A DNA stretch of 30,005 bases, taken from JAEZFI01 sp044508215. Its GTDB lineage: Bacteria; Actinomycetota; Acidimicrobiia; Acidimicrobiales; Microtrichaceae. The DNA lies in contig JBIQID010000022.1 of assembly GCA_044508215.1 (NCBI GenBank), positions 1 through 30,005 of the forward strand, in the 5' to 3' direction. Positions 7,093 through 13,934 of this stretch are shown in pieces. Positions within the stretch are counted from its first letter, which is position 1; the number at the start of each line of letters is the position of its first letter. The notes beneath the pieces are model-generated. The model did no database searches. It was not told the origin of the DNA and worked only from the letters and a program-made list of their open reading frames with translations. Made by a program: the position numbers and the translations under genes.

Positions 7093-7557
7093 ATGCGCCA
7101 CGCCGACGATTCCCTCGCACACCTGCGCAACCTGCCGCTCTTCTCGGGATGCTCCGAACAGGAGCTCTCCGAGATCGATGCGCTCTCCGACGAGGTCCAC
7201 GTGCCCGCGGGCCGCACGCTGATCCGCCAGGGGGACATCGGACGCGAGTTCATCGTCGTCCACTCGGGCGAGGTCACCGTCACCCGTGACGGCGAGGAGA
7301 TCGCGCGCCTCGGGCCCGGCTCCTACTTCGGAGAGCTCGCGCTCCTGGCCTCCACCGTGCGCAACGCGACGGTCACGGCGGCGACGGACCTCGAGGTCAG
7401 CGTGATCGACCGGCGCGGCTTCCAGACCCTCCTCGAGGACTCGCCCGGCCTCACCCGCACGCTCCTCATGTCGACGGCGCGCCGTCTCGGCGAGCTCGAC
7501 GCCGAGAACCGGGCCCTGCGCGGCGAGCGGCCGTCCGAGGACCACCTGGCCGACTGA
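7093..7557 (+). CDS. Cyclic nucleotide-binding domain protein
   Basis: This 154-residue protein is a single cNMP-binding domain (CAP effector fold) without a DNA-binding domain. The sequence shows LRNLPLFSGCSEQEL at the start, the RQGDIGREFIVVHSGEVTV beta-roll with G-D-x-G, and the phosphate-binding cassette region GPGSYFGELALLASTVRNATV, with Gly-Glu and Arg in the expected places for cyclic nucleotide binding. A short C-terminal helix rich in Glu/Arg follows. It may act as a stand-alone cAMP sensor. It is divergent from the EthD-like gene and convergent with the luciferase-like gene, so no partner is evident. GGAGGA 7 nt upstream fixes the start. Confidence 0.9.
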   Translation: MRHADDSLAHLRNLPLFSGCSEQELSEIDALSDEVHVPAGRTLIRQGDIGREFIVVHSGEVTVTRDGEEIARLGPGSYFGELALLASTVRNATVTAATDLEVSVIDRRGFQTLLEDSPGLTRTLLMSTARRLGELDAENRALRGERPSEDHLAD

Positions 7558-7571
7558 GGGACCCGGCAGCA

Positions 7572-8495
7572 TCAGCGCTGCCGCCCCACCTCGGGCCAGA
7601 CCTGCGCACCGAACGCCTCGATCTGCTCGGCGAGGTCCGAGGCCGACTTCGATTCGAATCGCACCTGCAGCTGGTTCGCGCCGATCCGGAGGCACCCGGC
7701 GAGCTGCGCCACGGCCCGTCCATGGTCGGTCACCGTGTACTCGCCCGTCGCGTCGCTGTCCGTCAGCCGGAACACGCCGGCGTGGACCCCGACGTCGAAG
7801 GGGACGTCGTCGCCGAGGTGCTCGGCGCGGTCCGCCAGGATCCGTTCGACCGCCGCGCGCATGCCGCCCTCCGGCGGCGTCTGGGGCAACCACCCGTCGC
7901 CCAGGCGAGCGGCGCGGCGCATCGCCGCCGAGGAGGAGCCGCCGACCCAGATGGGCGGCCCGCCGGCCTGCACCGGGCGCGGCTCGATGCGGGCGCCCCC
8001 GAGCCCGCCGGTGGTGAACACCTCGCGGACTGCCTCGATCCCGCGCGCCACGGCGTCGCCCCGGCCCGCCCAGTCCGCTCCGAGCAGCTCGAACTCGCCC
8101 TCCACGTGGCCAGCACCGACCCCGAGGACCACCCGTCCACCGGACAGCACGTCGAGCGTGGCGAACGCCTTGGCGGTCTGCGCCGGGTGGCGGTACGGGA
8201 GCACCCAGACGTGGCTCAGCAGCCGGACCCGTTCGGTGGAGGCGGCCAGCCAGCCCAGCGTGGCGACCGTGTCGTACCAGGTGGCTCCCATGGAGGGAGC
8301 GAGGTCCTCGGGGATCGCCACGTGGTCGCACACCGCGACGTAGCCGGCACCGGCGGCCTCGGCGGCGAGCGCCACCTGGAGGATCTCGGCGGGGCCCGCG
8401 GTCACCTCCCAGTCCGCCACGAAGGCGGTGGACTGGGACTGGACGGGCAGCTGCAGTCCCCAGATGGCCTCACCCTGCGGAACGATCGCTGCCAT
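7572..8495 (-). CDS. LLM-class (F420-type) flavin-dependent oxidoreductase
   Basis: This 307-residue protein is a luciferase-like monooxygenase family (TIM-barrel) enzyme of the subgroup that in actinobacteria usually uses coenzyme F420. It shows VAVCDHVAIPED near residues 52-63, the central GGRVVLGVGAGHVEGEFELLG segment, and PPIWVGGSSSAAMRRAARLGDGWLP towards the C-terminus; all three are family landmarks. The ATG at 8495 follows a GGGGGAGG run by about 5 nt. A -10 box TACGAT on the minus strand lies at 8523-8528. It is a single-gene unit between a cNMP-binding gene and a divergent DUF2332 gene. The substrate is unknown and F420 use is inferred from the family and phylum. Confidence 0.9.
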   Translation of the reverse strand: MAAIVPQGEAIWGLQLPVQSQSTAFVADWEVTAGPAEILQVALAAEAAGAGYVAVCDHVAIPEDLAPSMGATWYDTVATLGWLAASTERVRLLSHVWVLPYRHPAQTAKAFATLDVLSGGRVVLGVGAGHVEGEFELLGADWAGRGDAVARGIEAVREVFTTGGLGGARIEPRPVQAGGPPIWVGGSSSAAMRRAARLGDGWLPQTPPEGGMRAAVERILADRAEHLGDDVPFDVGVHAGVFRLTDSDATGEYTVTDHGRAVAQLAGCLRIGANQLQVRFESKSASDLAEQIEAFGAQVWPEVGRQR

Positions 8496-8522
8496 GGACC
8501 TCCCCCTCGAACCGGCACGCGC

Positions 8523-8528
8523 ATCGTA
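8523..8528 (-). promoter_or_regulatory. -10 box of the LLM oxidoreductase
   Basis: On the minus strand TACGAT lies 27 nt before the ATG at 8495, leaving a short leader that contains the GGGGGAGG ribosome site. Confidence 0.4.
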
Positions 8529-8595
8529 GGGGGACGGGTGGCGTGGTGAGGCCCGAGCGGCGCGAGACTCGCTCCGTGTCGGTGAGGGTGCGTCG

Positions 8596-9711
8596 ATGAC
8601 AGCGCAGGAGCGCCACGGCTGGAACGAGCTGGCGGCGATGTTCGTGGCGTTCGACGAGGACCAGGGCCCACAGGTCCCGATGTACGGGAAGATCTGCCGG
8701 GCGGCGGCCGAGGATCGGGAGGTCATCGACCTGCTCGCCGAGGCGGCACCCGGCCAGCGGCGGCCGATCCTGCTCCTGGCAGCGCTCCACGACCTGGTCC
8801 TGGAGCACCCCGAGGTCCCCGCAGGGCGGTGGTTCCCGAGCGTGAGCGGACGGCCGGTCCCGCCTGGGGACCCGTGGCCGGACGTCAGGGCGACGTTGAT
8901 CGAGCACGCCGACCGGATCCGCCGCGTCGTGTCCACCCGCTCGACCCAGACCAACGAGGTGGGCCGGAGCGGCCTCTGGAGCCTCGCCGTCCCGTGGGCG
9001 TCAGCGGACGTCGGTGCGCCCGTCGCTCTGGTCGAGCTGGGCACCTCGGCAGGCCTCAACCTGCGGTTCGACGACTACTTCGTGGAGGTCCTCGACCGCC
9101 GACCAGGCGGTGACGGGCAGGTGATCGCCACCCGTGGCAACGCCGCCAGCCGGGTCCGGATCGAGACGGCGCTCCGGTACGGATCGCCGGCCGAGGACCG
9201 TCGCGTCGACGTCGTCGACAGGGTGGGCGTCGACCTGGATCCGGTCGACCTGCGCGACCCCGAGCAGCTCCGCTGGCTGCGCGCCTGCATCTGGCCGGAG
9301 CAGGTCGAGCGCTTCGGGCGGTTCGATGAAGCCGTGGCAGCGCTGCTCGCGGACCCGCCGCGGATCGTGGCCGGGGACGCGGTCGACGAGGTGGGCGATG
9401 TGATCGAGTCGGTCCCCCACGACGCGCACGTGGTCGTGATCTGGTCGTGGTTCCTCACCTACCTCCGACGCGACCGGCGTGCGGCGCTCGACGCCGCCCT
9501 CGACCTCGTCGGACGGAGCCGACCGCTGACGCTGATCAGCGCCGAGGCGCCGGGGGTGCACCCGGCGTTCGACGATCCCGGTCTGCCCGGAGACGACCCG
9601 GGTGAGTTCCGCACGATCGTGGGCGTCAGCCGCTGGCGGGACGGACGGCGCGACGACGCCGTGGTCGGCCGCTGCCACCACCACGTGCAGTGGCTCGACT
9701 GGCTGGCCTGA
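8596..9711 (+). CDS. DUF2332 family protein
   Basis: This 371-residue protein belongs to DUF2332, an uncharacterised family common in actinobacteria and alphaproteobacteria. Typical features are the YGKICRAAAED segment near residue 30, the TNEVGRS motif about residue 120, the ELGTSAGLNLRFDDY motif near 150 (resembling the glycine-rich motif of SAM-dependent methyltransferase folds) and ISAEAPGVHP near the C-terminus. No signal peptide or membrane segment is seen. The start has GAGGG about 8 nt upstream. It converges with clpP with 10 bp between stop codons. A methyltransferase-like fold is suggested by the GLNL motif, but activity is unknown. Confidence 0.88.
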   Translation: MTAQERHGWNELAAMFVAFDEDQGPQVPMYGKICRAAAEDREVIDLLAEAAPGQRRPILLLAALHDLVLEHPEVPAGRWFPSVSGRPVPPGDPWPDVRATLIEHADRIRRVVSTRSTQTNEVGRSGLWSLAVPWASADVGAPVALVELGTSAGLNLRFDDYFVEVLDRRPGGDGQVIATRGNAASRVRIETALRYGSPAEDRRVDVVDRVGVDLDPVDLRDPEQLRWLRACIWPEQVERFGRFDEAVAALLADPPRIVAGDAVDEVGDVIESVPHDAHVVVIWSWFLTYLRRDRRAALDAALDLVGRSRPLTLISAEAPGVHPAFDDPGLPGDDPGEFRTIVGVSRWRDGRRDDAVVGRCHHHVQWLDWLA

Positions 9712-9721
9712 ACCGGGGCGG

Positions 9722-10321
9722 TCAGGCCACCAAGGCGGGCAGGGAGCGGCGCTCGATCACGTGGTCGACGAGCCCGTAGTCGACGGCGTCCTGGCCGCGC
9801 AGGATGTAGTCGCGGTCCATGTCGCGGCGCAGCCGCTCCTCCGGCTGCCCGGTCGCTGCCGCCAGGATGTCCACGATCCGCCGTCGCATCTCCACGATCT
9901 CCGCCACGGCGAGCTCCATGTCGGTGCTCTGCCCTTGGACCCCGCCGTGCGGCTGGTGGACGAGCACACGGGCGTTCGGCAGCGCGTACCGCTTCCCCTT
10001 CGCTCCGGCGGCCAGCAGCACGGCGGCGGCCGAGGCTGCCTGCCCCACGCAGATCGTGGAGACGTCGGCGGCGATGTACTGCATCGTGTCGTGGATCGCG
10101 AAGAGGGCGTTCACGTCACCGCCCGGCGAGTTGATGTAGAGGGCGATGTCGCGGTCCTGGGCCTCCGACTCGAGGTGGAGGAGCTGCGCGATGACGAGGT
10201 TGGCGGTCGTGTCGTCGATCGGGGTGCCGAGGAAGACGATCCGGTTGGCGAGGAGCCGCGAGTAGATGTCGTAGGCGCGTTCGCCGCGCTGGGTGGACTC
10301 GAGGACGGTGGGGACGAGCAT
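9722..10321 (-). CDS. clpP: ATP-dependent Clp protease proteolytic subunit
   Basis: This 199-residue protein is a ClpP serine protease that forms a tetradecameric barrel and degrades substrates fed by a Clp ATPase. The catalytic triad is intact: Ser97 in GQAASAAAVLL, His122 in LVHQPHGG and Asp171 in DRDY. I chose ATG 10321 because the protein then begins MLVPTVLEST like standard ClpP, with AAAGG upstream; an in-frame ATG at 10342 would add seven residues. It is a lone copy: no clpX, tig or second clpP lies next to it, unlike the usual actinobacterial clpP1-clpP2-clpX arrangement. It is divergent from an SRPBCC-ArsR pair, and a palindrome like the one at that pair's promoter lies just before this start (10339-10354), so regulation by the ArsR protein is possible. 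Confidence 0.96.
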   Translation of the reverse strand: MLVPTVLESTQRGERAYDIYSRLLANRIVFLGTPIDDTTANLVIAQLLHLESEAQDRDIALYINSPGGDVNALFAIHDTMQYIAADVSTICVGQAASAAAVLLAAGAKGKRYALPNARVLVHQPHGGVQGQSTDMELAVAEIVEMRRRIVDILAAATGQPEERLRRDMDRDYILRGQDAVDYGLVDHVIERRSLPALVA

Positions 10322-10338
10322 GGCGGTCGGCCTTTCGT

Positions 10339-10354
10339 GCAACTGTTGAGTTGC
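10339..10354. promoter_or_regulatory. Palindrome GCAACT-N4-AGTTGC before clpP
   Basis: A perfect 6-bp inverted repeat with a 4-base centre. It lies just downstream of the minus-strand -10 box at 10360-10365, across the expected clpP transcription start. A sister palindrome with the same GCAAC/GTTGC arms and spacing lies at 10384-10401. Confidence 0.55.
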
Positions 10355-10359
10355 ACATC

Positions 10360-10365
10360 AGGGTA
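10360..10365 (-). promoter_or_regulatory. -10 box of clpP
   Basis: On the minus strand TACCCT fits TANNNT; the start of transcription would fall near 10352, inside the palindrome. Confidence 0.4.
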
Positions 10366-10383
10366 CGAGCGGCGATTGCGACG

Positions 10384-10401
10384 CGCAACCCTTCGGTTGC
10401 G
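10384..10401. promoter_or_regulatory. Palindrome CGCAACC-N4-GGTTGCG before the SRPBCC-ArsR pair
   Basis: A perfect 7-bp inverted repeat with a 4-base centre. It ends one base before the -10 box at 10403-10408, so a protein bound here would cover the -35/-10 spacer. The position fits an autorepressor operator for the ArsR protein encoded by the second gene of the unit. Confidence 0.6.
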
Positions 10402-10402
10402 G

Positions 10403-10408
10403 TATCGT
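10403..10408 (+). promoter_or_regulatory. -10 box of the SRPBCC-ArsR pair, leaderless
   Basis: TATCGT is followed by exactly 7 nt and the GTG at 10416. No ribosome site is present, which supports a leaderless transcript. Confidence 0.55.
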
Positions 10409-10415
10409 TGTCACC

Positions 10416-10841
10416 GTGACGAACGACAGCGTCCAGCGCGAGGTTTCCCTCGACATCGATCCCGCCGAGGCATGGGAGCTGGTCGGCACCGCCGACGGCC
10501 TCGAGCGGTGGCTCGCCGATGAGGTCGACGTCGACGTGGCACCGGCCGGGGCGGGGACCGTCCGTGAAGGGGACGTCGTCCGGCAGGTGCGCATCGACCG
10601 GGTGGATCCCGGGCGCGAGCTGGCCTTCCGCTGGTGGCAGCCGGACCACGACAGCGGCTCGTCGGTGGTCATCACGATCTCCCCGGCAGACCACGGCACC
10701 GTGCTGCGGGTGGTCGAGACGAGGTCGGGCACGGCCGGCCCCCGGGCGTCGGCGAGCGTCGCTGCCGCGGCCCCTGCGATGCAGTGGGAGGTCCGGGTGC
10801 TCCTCCTGTGGGCGGGAGCGGCGCGCCTCGCCGTCCGGTGA
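10416..10841 (+). CDS. SRPBCC/AHSA1-like ligand-binding domain protein
   Basis: This 141-residue protein has the START-like SRPBCC fold of the AHSA1 group, a hydrophobic-pocket family that includes polyketide cyclases and many small proteins paired with ArsR regulators. The opening VQREVSLDIDPAEAWELVGTADGLERWLADEV, quoted in part, is the typical first strand and helix, followed by DRVDPGRELAFRWW. It starts with GTG at 10416, directly after a -10 box with 7-nt spacing. Its stop overlaps the start of the ArsR gene by four bases (GTGA), so the two are translationally coupled. A ligand-sensing or small-molecule binding function with the ArsR partner is the usual inference; the ligand is unknown. 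Confidence 0.85.
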   Translation: MTNDSVQREVSLDIDPAEAWELVGTADGLERWLADEVDVDVAPAGAGTVREGDVVRQVRIDRVDPGRELAFRWWQPDHDSGSSVVITISPADHGTVLRVVETRSGTAGPRASASVAAAAPAMQWEVRVLLLWAGAARLAVR

Positions 10842-11161
10842 CGGTCGAGCAGGGCTCACCCCTCGACACGCTCTTCGGCGTCCTCGCCGATCCCACCCGG
10901 CGGGCGCTCCTCACCCACCTGCTGCACGACGGGCCCGCCAGCGCGACCCGGCTGACCGAGCTCACGCCGCTGACCCGCCAGGCGGTGACCAAGCACCTCC
11001 GCGCCCTGCTCGACGCCGGCCTCGTGGCGGCGCAGCGGGAGGGCCGAGAGGTCCTGTACCGGGCGACCCCCGAGCCGCTCGCCGAGGCGGTCGCCTGGCT
11101 GGTCGAGACGGCACCGGCGTGGGACGAGCGACTCGCCCGGCTCCGGCGGCGGGCGACCTAG
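10838..11161 (+). CDS. ArsR-family transcriptional regulator
   Basis: This 107-residue protein is a winged-helix ArsR-type regulator. The sequence shows TLFGVLADPTRRALLTHLL at the N-terminus, then TRLTELTPLTRQAVTKHLRALLDAGLV (recognition helix within RQAVTKHL) and REGREVLYRATPE for the wing. No Cys pairs typical of metal sensors are present, consistent with the non-metal ArsR subgroup that travels with SRPBCC proteins. GTG 10838 overlaps the upstream stop. The palindromes at 10384-10401 and 10339-10354 are the obvious candidate operators, which would make it an autoregulator that may also control clpP. Confidence 0.9.
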   Translation: MTVEQGSPLDTLFGVLADPTRRALLTHLLHDGPASATRLTELTPLTRQAVTKHLRALLDAGLVAAQREGREVLYRATPEPLAEAVAWLVETAPAWDERLARLRRRAT

Positions 11162-11206
11162 CCACCACTGCTGCCGAGGCACCACAGCGACGTCGGGGCG
11201 CGGCAC

Positions 11207-11212
11207 TACCGT
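11207..11212 (+). promoter_or_regulatory. -10 box of the first glycosyltransferase-like gene, leaderless
   Basis: TACCGT is followed by exactly 7 nt and the ATG at 11220, with no ribosome site. The preceding bases CACTACCGT also occur at the promoter at 18965. Confidence 0.55.
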
Positions 11213-11219
11213 CGCTGCG

Positions 11220-12659
11220 ATGCGAGCGGCCCTCCGACGATTCGACGTCCGCCTGGCCCTCGTGGGCCTGGTGGGGCTCGCCGTGCGCTGGACCGCCGTC
11301 CTGGTCCACTACCGCAAGCTCAGCCCGCCGCCACCCGACCTCACCGACAACACGTGGTACTGGCTCCAGTCCAAGCTGCTCGCCGAGGGCAAGGGCTTCG
11401 CCAACCCGCTGATCTGGTACAAGCAGTGCCACATCGACGAGGTGAGCTGCGCGGTGCAGCACTCGGCGGGGAAGCCGCCGTTGTTCACGAGCTACCTCGC
11501 CGTCTTCCACCTCGTCGGCCTCGACTCGCCCCTGTCGATGCGGCTGGCGTCGGGGCTGGTGGGTACCGCGGCGGTGGTGGGTGCGGGCCTCCTCGCCCGG
11601 AGGATCAGCGGTTCCGACCGTGCAGGTCTGCTCGCTGCGGTGTTCGCCGCGGTGTACCCGAACCTCTGGATCAACGACGCGCTGATCCTCTCGGAGTCGA
11701 TGTACGCCGCCGTCATCGTGGCGCTGCTGTGGACGGCCTACGGGGTGATCGAGCGGCCCACCTGGGGTCGCGCCGCGGCGATGGGGGCGATGATCGGCGT
11801 GGCGTGCCTCACCCGGTCGGAGAGCCAGGTCCTCCTCGTCTTCCTCGTCGTGCCGGTCGCCCTCTGGTCGTTGCGCCGCGTCGAGTGGCGACGGCGGGTG
11901 GGCGTCGCTGCCGTGTCGGTGCTGGTCGCGCTCGCCGTCGTGGCGCCGTGGGTGGCGAAGAACCTGTCGGAGTTCCGCCATCCGGTCTTCCTCTCGATCG
12001 GCACGGGGTTCGTGCTGGACGTGTCGAACTGCGACACCACCTACTACGGGGACCTGCTGGGCTACACCGACGCCAATTGCTCGAGCGACGACTGGCCCGA
12101 GGGTGCCGACGAGTCCGAGATCGAGATCCAGCTCCGCGAGCACGCGCTCGAGTACATCTCCGAGCACAAGGGGCGGATCCCGGTGGTCGTGGCGGCGCGG
12201 GTGGGCCGGATGTGGAACGTGTACCGGCCGCTGCAGGGCGTCGACCTCGACGTGTTCTTCGAGCGTCGCGGCAAGCTGCCTGCGCAGGCCGCCCTCTGGA
12301 GCTACTACGCCCTCGGCGCGCTCGCGGTGGTGGGCGCGTCGGCGATGGGTCGGGCGAAGCGACCGCTCCTGCCGATGGGGGTGATGGTCGCGATGGTGAC
12401 GTTCACCGCAGCGTCGTCGATGCCGATCACGCGCTACCGGGTGGCTGCCGAGGTGGTGTGGGTGGTGCTGGCGGGGATCGGTGCCGAACGGCTGCTGTCC
12501 CGCCGCTCGTTGGAGCCCGCGTCCTCGTCGGACCACGGGTTCCAGGCGTCGACCGACCCCCCGTCCGACGGCGACGACGGTGGCCGCCAGCGGTCCCAGA
12601 GCGACGACGCGGCGATCGATGCGGCCACCACCAGCGCGACCTCAGCGGTCGACCGGTAG
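11220..12659 (+). CDS. Multi-pass membrane glycosyltransferase-like protein (GT39/ArnT-type)
   Basis: This 479-residue protein has about ten hydrophobic segments and the layout of the PMT/ArnT superfamily of lipid-phosphate-sugar-dependent glycosyltransferases in the cytoplasmic membrane. Motifs shared with the paralogue on the opposite strand are a DSP-x5-RxA(S) segment, AVYPNLWINDALILSE, LTRSE, a loop with Cys-Asp-x-Thr-Tyr and a second Cys, and VVAARVGRMWNVYRPLQ. An N-terminal acidic DLTDN lies where the first-loop catalytic Asp sits in this superfamily. The hydrophobic part ends near residue 425; the remaining ~50 residues are Ser/Asp-rich, lie antisense to the 3' end of the paralogue and may not be conserved. 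Acceptor and sugar are unknown. Confidence 0.85.
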   Translation: MRAALRRFDVRLALVGLVGLAVRWTAVLVHYRKLSPPPPDLTDNTWYWLQSKLLAEGKGFANPLIWYKQCHIDEVSCAVQHSAGKPPLFTSYLAVFHLVGLDSPLSMRLASGLVGTAAVVGAGLLARRISGSDRAGLLAAVFAAVYPNLWINDALILSESMYAAVIVALLWTAYGVIERPTWGRAAAMGAMIGVACLTRSESQVLLVFLVVPVALWSLRRVEWRRRVGVAAVSVLVALAVVAPWVAKNLSEFRHPVFLSIGTGFVLDVSNCDTTYYGDLLGYTDANCSSDDWPEGADESEIEIQLREHALEYISEHKGRIPVVVAARVGRMWNVYRPLQGVDLDVFFERRGKLPAQAALWSYYALGALAVVGASAMGRAKRPLLPMGVMVAMVTFTAASSMPITRYRVAAEVVWVVLAGIGAERLLSRRSLEPASSSDHGFQASTDPPSDGDDGGRQRSQSDDAAIDAATTSATSAVDR

Positions 12660-13921
12660 CGGCCGACTCCGAAGGTGATCGCGGCGCCGAACGTGGCGAC
12701 ACCGACCAGCGCGAGCACGGGTGAGATGGGCAGGCGCCAGCGACGCATGACCACCAGCCCCGCCACGCCGGCCACCTCCAGTGCGTAGAGGCCCCCCAGC
12801 GCCGCCCAGCTCTGCCAGCCGCCTCGCGACTCCACGTTGATCTCGAACCGGGTCGTCTGCATCGGCCGGAACCAACCCCACAGGCGGCCCACCCGCGCAG
12901 CCACCACCTTGGGATACTCGGAGAGGTGCTCCCGGATGTAGGCGGTGCCCTGCCGGTACGGCTCGGCGTCGCGGCCGGTCTCGTCGAGGACGTTGCCGTC
13001 CTCGTCCACGTGGATCGGGCGGCCCTCGGCGTCGGTGGCGTTCGGGTCGGGCGGCGTGAAGCAGTCGTGGTACCAGCCCAACTTGTCGCCCGAGTAGGTC
13101 TCGTCGCAGCTGGCGGCCGAGAGGGCTCCTCCGATCCCGGTCGTGAAGATCGTGGTCTGGTCGAACGTCATGAGGTTCCGGACCACCCAGGGGGCGATGA
13201 GGACCAGCCCGGCGACACCGGCGACGGCGGCGAGGCGGATCCCCTCCCACACGGCCTGGCCACGGCGGAACACCAACAGGATGAGGAGCACCCCGAACAG
13301 GACGAACTGCTCGTTGCGGGTGAGCGTGCTCACGGCAGCCGCGACGCCGGCCGCCGCGGCCCACTGCCACGTCCGCTCCTGCCAGCACCTCACCGCCGCG
13401 TAGAGGAAGCAGGCGACGGTGGCCTGCGCCAGCGCCTCGGACAGCAGCTGCGTGTCGTTGATCCAGATGTTCGGGTAGACGGCGGCGATGGCGGCGGCGC
13501 AGATCGCCGCTCGGTCGCCCGCGAGGCGGAACGCCGCGCCGGCACAGCCGGCGATGGTCACCAGCCCGAGCAGCGATGCGGCGATGCGGTGCCCCTGGGG
13601 CGAGTCGATGCCGAGCAGCGTCCACCCGGCCAGGTAGGTGGCGAACGCCGGGGGGTGTGACGCTGACGGGACCACCCAGCCGTCGAAGCTCGCCCACCGG
13701 TAGCCGTCGGCGTACCCGTCGCCGGCCGCCAGCGCCCTCGCCTGGTAATGGTAGTAGGCGGCGTCACCACCCAGGATGAGCGCGTCGGGGTCCTCCGGCA
13801 CGTACTCGGCCATCAGCTGGGGCCTGACCTCGAGGGGTCGCCAGACCACCTCGTTCACGAGGCGGATCCCCATGCCGAGCACCATGAGGCCGGCGATGGC
13901 GAGGAGGGTTCCGCGGCGCAC
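12434..13921 (-). CDS. Second membrane glycosyltransferase-like protein, paralogue in antisense tail overlap
   Basis: This 495-residue membrane protein is clearly related to the product of 11220-12659: both share DSP, AVYPNIWINDTQLLSE, LTRNE, a CDETYSGDKLGW-C loop and VVAARVGRLWGWFRPMQ. It has an acidic GGDAAYYH segment after the first membrane helix, a typical position for the catalytic Asp in ArnT/PMT-like enzymes. The start is GTG 13921, seven bases after a -10 box (13929-13934), so it is probably leaderless. Its last ~60 residues are polar and read through the 3' end of the opposite gene; the two genes overlap by 226 bp tail to tail. It follows a DUF1023 hydrolase gene on the same strand with a 10-bp gap. 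Likely role: sugar transfer to an envelope component. Confidence 0.85.
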   Translation of the reverse strand: MRRGTLLAIAGLMVLGMGIRLVNEVVWRPLEVRPQLMAEYVPEDPDALILGGDAAYYHYQARALAAGDGYADGYRWASFDGWVVPSASHPPAFATYLAGWTLLGIDSPQGHRIAASLLGLVTIAGCAGAAFRLAGDRAAICAAAIAAVYPNIWINDTQLLSEALAQATVACFLYAAVRCWQERTWQWAAAAGVAAAVSTLTRNEQFVLFGVLLILLVFRRGQAVWEGIRLAAVAGVAGLVLIAPWVVRNLMTFDQTTIFTTGIGGALSAASCDETYSGDKLGWYHDCFTPPDPNATDAEGRPIHVDEDGNVLDETGRDAEPYRQGTAYIREHLSEYPKVVAARVGRLWGWFRPMQTTRFEINVESRGGWQSWAALGGLYALEVAGVAGLVVMRRWRLPISPVLALVGVATFGAAITFGVGRYRSTAEVALVVAASIAASSLWDRWRPPSSPSDGGSVDAWNPWSDEDAGSNERRDSSRSAPIPASTTHTTSAATR

Positions 13922-13928
13922 CGCAGGG

Positions 13929-13934
13929 AGGCTA
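13929..13934 (-). promoter_or_regulatory. -10 box that includes the upstream gene's stop codon
   Basis: On the minus strand TAGCCT is followed by 7 nt and the GTG at 13921. Its first three bases are the TAG stop of the DUF1023 hydrolase gene (13932-13934). Confidence 0.45.
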
